Positions 25,401 through 31,400 of a DNA stretch of 64,000 nucleotides are shown piece by piece. Under the pieces are notes generated by a model, which was not told the DNA's origin, did no database searches, and saw only the letters and a list, made by a program, of their open reading frames with translations. The position numbers and the translations under genes were made by a program. This stretch comes from Beroe forskalii (Eukaryota > Ctenophora > Nuda > Beroida > Beroidae). The stretch lies in NCBI GenBank assembly GCA_011033025.1, contig WFMF01000321.1, forward strand, positions 124,001 to 188,000, read 5' to 3'. The first letter of the stretch is position 1. Every line of letters starts with the position of its first letter.

Positions 25401-28400
25401 CGCTTCTGCTCTTGTCACTTCAGTAGTAACTGTTTTATTTTCCCCTATATCACCTCCATCGCTTCTTTCTTCTAGCAGAAAAGTCAGTACTTTAGCTGTG
25501 GCTTTAATATCCTCTACATCGCCCTTGTCAGCTGTTTCTTCCGATGGGGGTGCTACTTCAGTCCTGAAAGCCATTGTAGGTGAGGACTGGGGTCCCAATT
25601 ATCGGGAAAATTCAAAAATTAAAACAAAATTTGATTGCCTGATGCAGCTTAGCAACCTCGACATCACAGGGATGTCCGTTTGAAATTACTCAGTATCCAT
25701 TATAGTAAGGTAATTTTTTCCTGTTCCCAATCGCGTTTTTGTTTTACAAAAAGGCATTGAGAAAAGGTTAGCAGAGATCGTGTTTTGTGGGGGCTGTGTG
25801 TATACTACCTTTACGCGTACTGTTAAATCTGAAATAGGTGGTGCTGCGCGCGACCGTATGTCGTTGGTGGTGGTGGTTGGTGGTACACTTTCAAGCATCC
25901 AACTGCTCCTTTATAATATCACTCGCGTTAAAGTAGCTTGGTGTAGTGGCATCCTTTGCATTGTGGGTTGCAGCTAGCTAACAGCGTTGTAAATATTTGA
26001 GTTCAATGCTCTGCTATGTTCATTCTGATGTTGAAATTAATTCTGCCTCAAAAATTTAACAATTCTTTAATCATGAAATCAAAACTTTATCAATTTTCAC
26101 GGAATCAATCAAATAATTGATTGGATTTCAATTACATAATCATTTGGCTTTCTTTAAGTAGCGGGCAATTTACAATGGGCAGTATTAGTTCAATCAGTTT
26201 TGAATGATCTAAAGAATTGACGAGAGGAAAGAAAGACATGAGAGTTTGTCTCGGTTATCCTTTGATAATAATGATATATCTGAATCTTTTATCTTAATCT
26301 TGTATTATGTATCTCAATCTTGAAAAACAATTAAGGTGGGGTAAAGCTAACATTGCATCAGTTTGATATCTGCAACGCAACACATAAGAAAACGTAACGC
26401 GTAAGGAAAACGGTGATCGTTATGAAACTCTGAACGGCGCGCAACGAATCTTCAAAGAGTTCTACGAAATGGCGGGAACGCGCGCGCGCGAACATTTGGC
26501 ACGTGGAACGAAATCGCTCACGTGATATTTTTATCTGCGCGCGTCAATTCAAACTTTTAGGAAAGGGAAATTTATAGCGAACGCATAACAACGAAGATTT
26601 ATAAAATTTATTCAATGATGTTAGTATAGCGATGTGACACTAATTGATAGAAGAAGCGCTATATTTGTAGTCATGATTTGGATGGTCACTTTCATGCTTT
26701 ATCGTCAACTCATCATGTCAGTAAATAAGTCGGAAAACGATTGTCGAACAAATGACGGCGCCTTCATACGGGAAGTGGGAACAACGGGCACAAGAAATAA
26801 GCCGGCAGGCGCATTTCTTGTTATTTTTAAGTTTTTTTAAACTTCTATTCCAACAGCTGTAACAGCCTAAGACAGGAATTGAAGGGTTCAAGCTAGTGAT
26901 GGTATAAAGGAAGTGAAATTTATAATTTATTCGCTCGAAACTTCGCTGCAATGGGCAGCTCCGCATTTTACCATCCTGTACACTTGTAGAGGCTGAACCG
27001 TGTGGCTGCTTAGGTGAGAGTTCACATCCTTAGCACGATTGGCATGGCCGGGAATCGAACCACCAACCTCTCGATTGAAAGAACGATGCTACCTTAGCAG
27101 ACTGGCTTACCCTGGCAGGTGTGGAGGTTCTTGAGTTGGCATCATTTCAGACAGTTCAATGTCTTCTTTCCTTTCTTTAGGATGGTTCCTGGTCCTGGCA
27201 CCGTTCTGTAACTTCAGGTTTTCCTGAGAAGGACATGGGTCATTGGTTTACGGCTTGCGGCTTGATGAACCTCAACCTTATAATATCTACTGCGCATCTA
27301 TTGCGTGGTTGAGTTAAGTTAGTAATGAGTTAAGGCTTAAGGTATTATACTTGGAACTTTCTGAATAGTTGTCCTAGATTTTGTAGAATTTGTACCTACT
27401 ATTCGTAAATCGTAGAGCTAGAGCAGTAGAGCATTATCTTCCAGAAACAATTTCCTATATTCCACTTAATTAATTACCTGGATCCCATTGTCTGCTGAAC
27501 TTACCTTGCTCTTCCTCAACTTCGGCATGAATGTCTGGCTTCAAATCAGCTTCTACATTTCCCTTCCCTTGCCCAGGAGCATCCAGTGGGTTTGCGCCAA
27601 CTTTAGGCGCCAGTCCCACTGCAACATCTCTGTCAACTTTACTCTTGATACCTATCATGTTTATCAGCCAAGATATTGCAGATTTGAGCTTTTCCATCAA
27701 ACACTTCATCGTAAAGGAATGGGTTGATGACGGAATTTATGGGTAGAATTATCATTGAGAATAAGGAATACCATTGACTGGCATCCATTACTTCGATACT
27801 GTGGAAGCACACACGCGACAATGAATGGTCCCCAGCAAATGACATTTGTAGCTATCAATAAAGTGATCTTCCTTTGCGTTTTCTTGTGTCTTTTCTTAAA
27901 CCTGTCCCCGAGATTATCTGATGATCTCTTTGAAACGATGGTAATGATGTTGTAAGAGATGGCAATTGTAACTATGCAAATTACGTTGAGTGCCAACACT
28001 GCCCACACAAAGTAATTCTGAGGGTCGGACATCTTGACAAAGAACTTGAACATGCACACCCCGTCATTTCCGTAGAAATGTAGCTTTTTCCGGTACTTCG
28101 CAAATGATACATGCTCCTGGGAAAACATGGCATCCACCATTTTATTCAGTACTTTCCAACTCAAAGTCTTCTTCTGCATCCGTCCGTGGTAAGCTTCGAT
28201 TATGTCTATCAGTTTTCGCTTATCGGGGAAACCAATAAACAGCCTTATTTTGGGATCGTAGTGCATTCCGTTGACGAAGAAGTCTTCAAACGCGTCTATG
28301 ATTGGCGCCAGACCTAAGGCCATCGATAGAATTAAGACGAAGCTACTCTTTGAGACCAATATTGCTATCCGTTTCTTGCTGATAGATCTTGATCCTTCCA

Positions 28401-31400
28401 GTGGGCCCAAAACAGTGGAGACTCTGATGAGGCTTAGGATTGTCATTGAAAAGATGGAAATGTGTGTGCCTGATGTACTTATGACACCCAGGACGACACA
28501 ACTGCTTGTAACGAGCCATTCCCTTTGTTGAGTGCAGTAAGAATCTGAGTAGTAAACGTCCATTGTAGCCACTCCCAGAAGGTATGCCCCTACAAGAAGA
28601 TCCCCCAGGCAGATCAATGAAACAAACGCAGTGTTTCTGAGGGTCTTGATGGTAGTGCACTTTGTCATGCTCACAAGCCTCCTTCCTAACGCGAAGATGT
28701 TGCAACCAAATGCCACCACTCCAAATGCCCATGACATAACCTTTAAACCATATCCCTGTAGGATTTCCTTGGAGCAGTGGTCGTTGCATTCGTCAGACTG
28801 GTCCAGACAGTGGAAGGTCCCGTCACACTCTTGGGTCTTGGGAATGTAGTAGTCGGCAGTCCTGCATTTGAAATGATTGGAACACCCGGCCTCATCAGAG
28901 CCGTCACCACAGTCACTAACCAAATCGCAAACCTTCTCATAGGGAATACAGGTGTTGGTATCGTTACACACGAAATATTGGTTGTCGTAGTACTTCTCAT
29001 TTCTGCCTGTTAGGAACGTTACGTATGGTTTCTTCCTCTTGTAGTCTAAAGCATAGGTTCCAACTCGCTGGGGAAACTGGTTTGGGCACGAGTTGTAGGT
29101 TGGTAAATTTACAAGAGGACAGGTCGAACTTGTACACAAATCCTTGCAACTCAAGTAGACGTAGGACTCGCCAAAAAGGTGATCACATGAACTGGGCGTT
29201 ACAGGTAATTTGATGAAATTACCAGCATTAGTCTGGCCGTAGACTCTGTGATGTTCAGGGAACTTGAACTTTATTTTTTTGCAGTGGAGGTTTTGTTGGC
29301 GTTGCAGATTGCTCAGGCCGTCCATGCAGTTCAGCAGAATCTTAGTCTCACGATCTGTACCCGAAACTGTGGCAGTCTTATGGATGTCAGCAAAGTTACG
29401 GGAAACTGCGCAAACCCTATTTTCATGACCACAGCTCTCCACTCCATCACATAGGAAATCATATTCTACATAACCAGGACTACCGTTCAGGCAGATGAAG
29501 ACGTCCTCGCAGTCCTTAGAAACTACCCTTTCAGTAGCTCCTTCACCACAGACTGGCCACTGGGATATCTCATCGATGCCCTCTATGCAGTCCACAAAAC
29601 CATCGTTAATCCAAGCCAGGGGGAAGGGCAGCGACCCCGAATGACCTGCCCTGCGTTTGCAAGGTTTGCTTGTGAGGCGTGAGCACTGCGTGGTCTGTTC
29701 GTCACTCCCATCCGCACAGTCGATGACATTGTCACATACCTTGTGCTTGTGCAGGTGACACTGCTGGGAGGTAGACAGGCACTCGTTCTCTGCGTTATCA
29801 TCGCACAGCGGCCTCTCTGCTAAACACAACATGAACACTGATACTGTGGAGGGGTACCCCTCAATGGGGCACCGCACCCCAACCCTCCCTGGATCTGAAC
29901 AGTTCGTCTGATCCATGAAGTTGCGACACAGTTGTGAGTAATAGTTGCTGAACCCTGCGTAGCTCGCCAAAGTAAAACATCGCACGTTGTCAGTCAGAGG
30001 GATAGTTCGTTCTTCTAAGCCTCCAACTACAGGGAGCCCTGCCAAGCACCTCTTGACTGAAGGATCACCCTCCTCTTCGCAGTGCCTCTCATCCTCTCCG
30101 TACAAACATTCCGTATGGAAGTAAGGGTCACAAATCATAAAGGGGGGCACGTACCCAGTGAGTTTAGTTGCTTTCAGCGTGCAAATAATTCCGTATTGGA
30201 AGCCGTTACACCTGGATTCATCGGTGCATTTCAGCCTTTCGTTGTCGCACTTGTTATTGCATACCAGCTCCGATCTGTTACTCACATACTCGCATCCCGG
30301 CCTCGTCCAGGTTGGTGTTCAGACAACTCGGCACCCCGTCACAGTGGTCTACCGACATGATGTCAGTGCTAAAGCGTGTCACATGGGGCATCTCACAGAG
30401 GTACTCTCCGCACAGGGCACCGTTATCGCTATTAACCCTCTTCTTCATCCTCCCACAGAACTGGTAGAAGAAGGGGTCACGGGGGCAGGCTGTGGTGAAG
30501 TCGTCGCTGTAGTAGGCCTCGGAGTTAATGCACTTGTAGAACAGTTTGTCGCTGCCCTCGTGTCGGCAATGTGCGTGTAGGTACCCGTTCCGCTCTCCTA
30601 GCCAGCACTCAGGGTCTGAAAGTTATTGCTATGTTGATTGTTGGTAGTAATATAATAATAATATTATAACTTATAAGCTTCATGAGATTCACGAGCCTAA
30701 ACAGTTAACAAGTGAGGTAGTGTGTAACGGTTTTTATTGCAAGATGAAGAGTTTTGACTTTTGCTATCAATGCCTGACTCGCCAATGCCGCATGTCTTTG
30801 GCCTTTTTCAAATTCTAAGTTTTGTGTTCTTGATTACTAAGCCTCAAGGGAACTAAATTGGAATTTGATTTGTTCAAGACCTCTGGCCTATTGGGGCTGC
30901 AGTCTGCACCTTCAGACTCCTGCTGGTAACAAAATGAAAGTCACTTTAGTGTGAAATATTGAAAAAAAAATTTCCATTAGAGCTATCGCAACCCGTTTAT
31001 ATGATAAACTAGCAAAATTTGAACGAAATAAATCTCTTTTCGTTGAAATTCCATTAGTGTTGGAATGTCTATCTAACGTTACTCACGGAGGGGTGGTGGA
31101 GGTCTTAAATATCCGGCCCCGGGGGGTGTTGGTAGGGGTTTTCCAGGCAGCGGTGGGGCTTCACGTTCCCTGGTGCAGGGGCTGGTGCAACGTTCCCTGG
31201 TAGTGGGGGTGGAGCAACGTTCCCTGGTGCAGGTGCTGGTATCGCCCAGAGTGGTACTGCATTCAAAGGCCTCGCATTTCCTGAAGGAGGCAGCCTCGCG
31301 TGACTCTCCCCACTTCTCCTCATCCTGTGCCACCCACTGCCACCCTCCTCTTCAGAGTGCGGGGTGCCAGGAGTAGCCAGGCTGGCACCTCTTACAGGTG

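Noticed and set aside
25329-25898. Two adjacent minus-strand ORFs (89 and 70 codons), the first acidic
   Set aside because: No splice pairing, no family match and no start context good enough to call a gene. Possible but unsupported.
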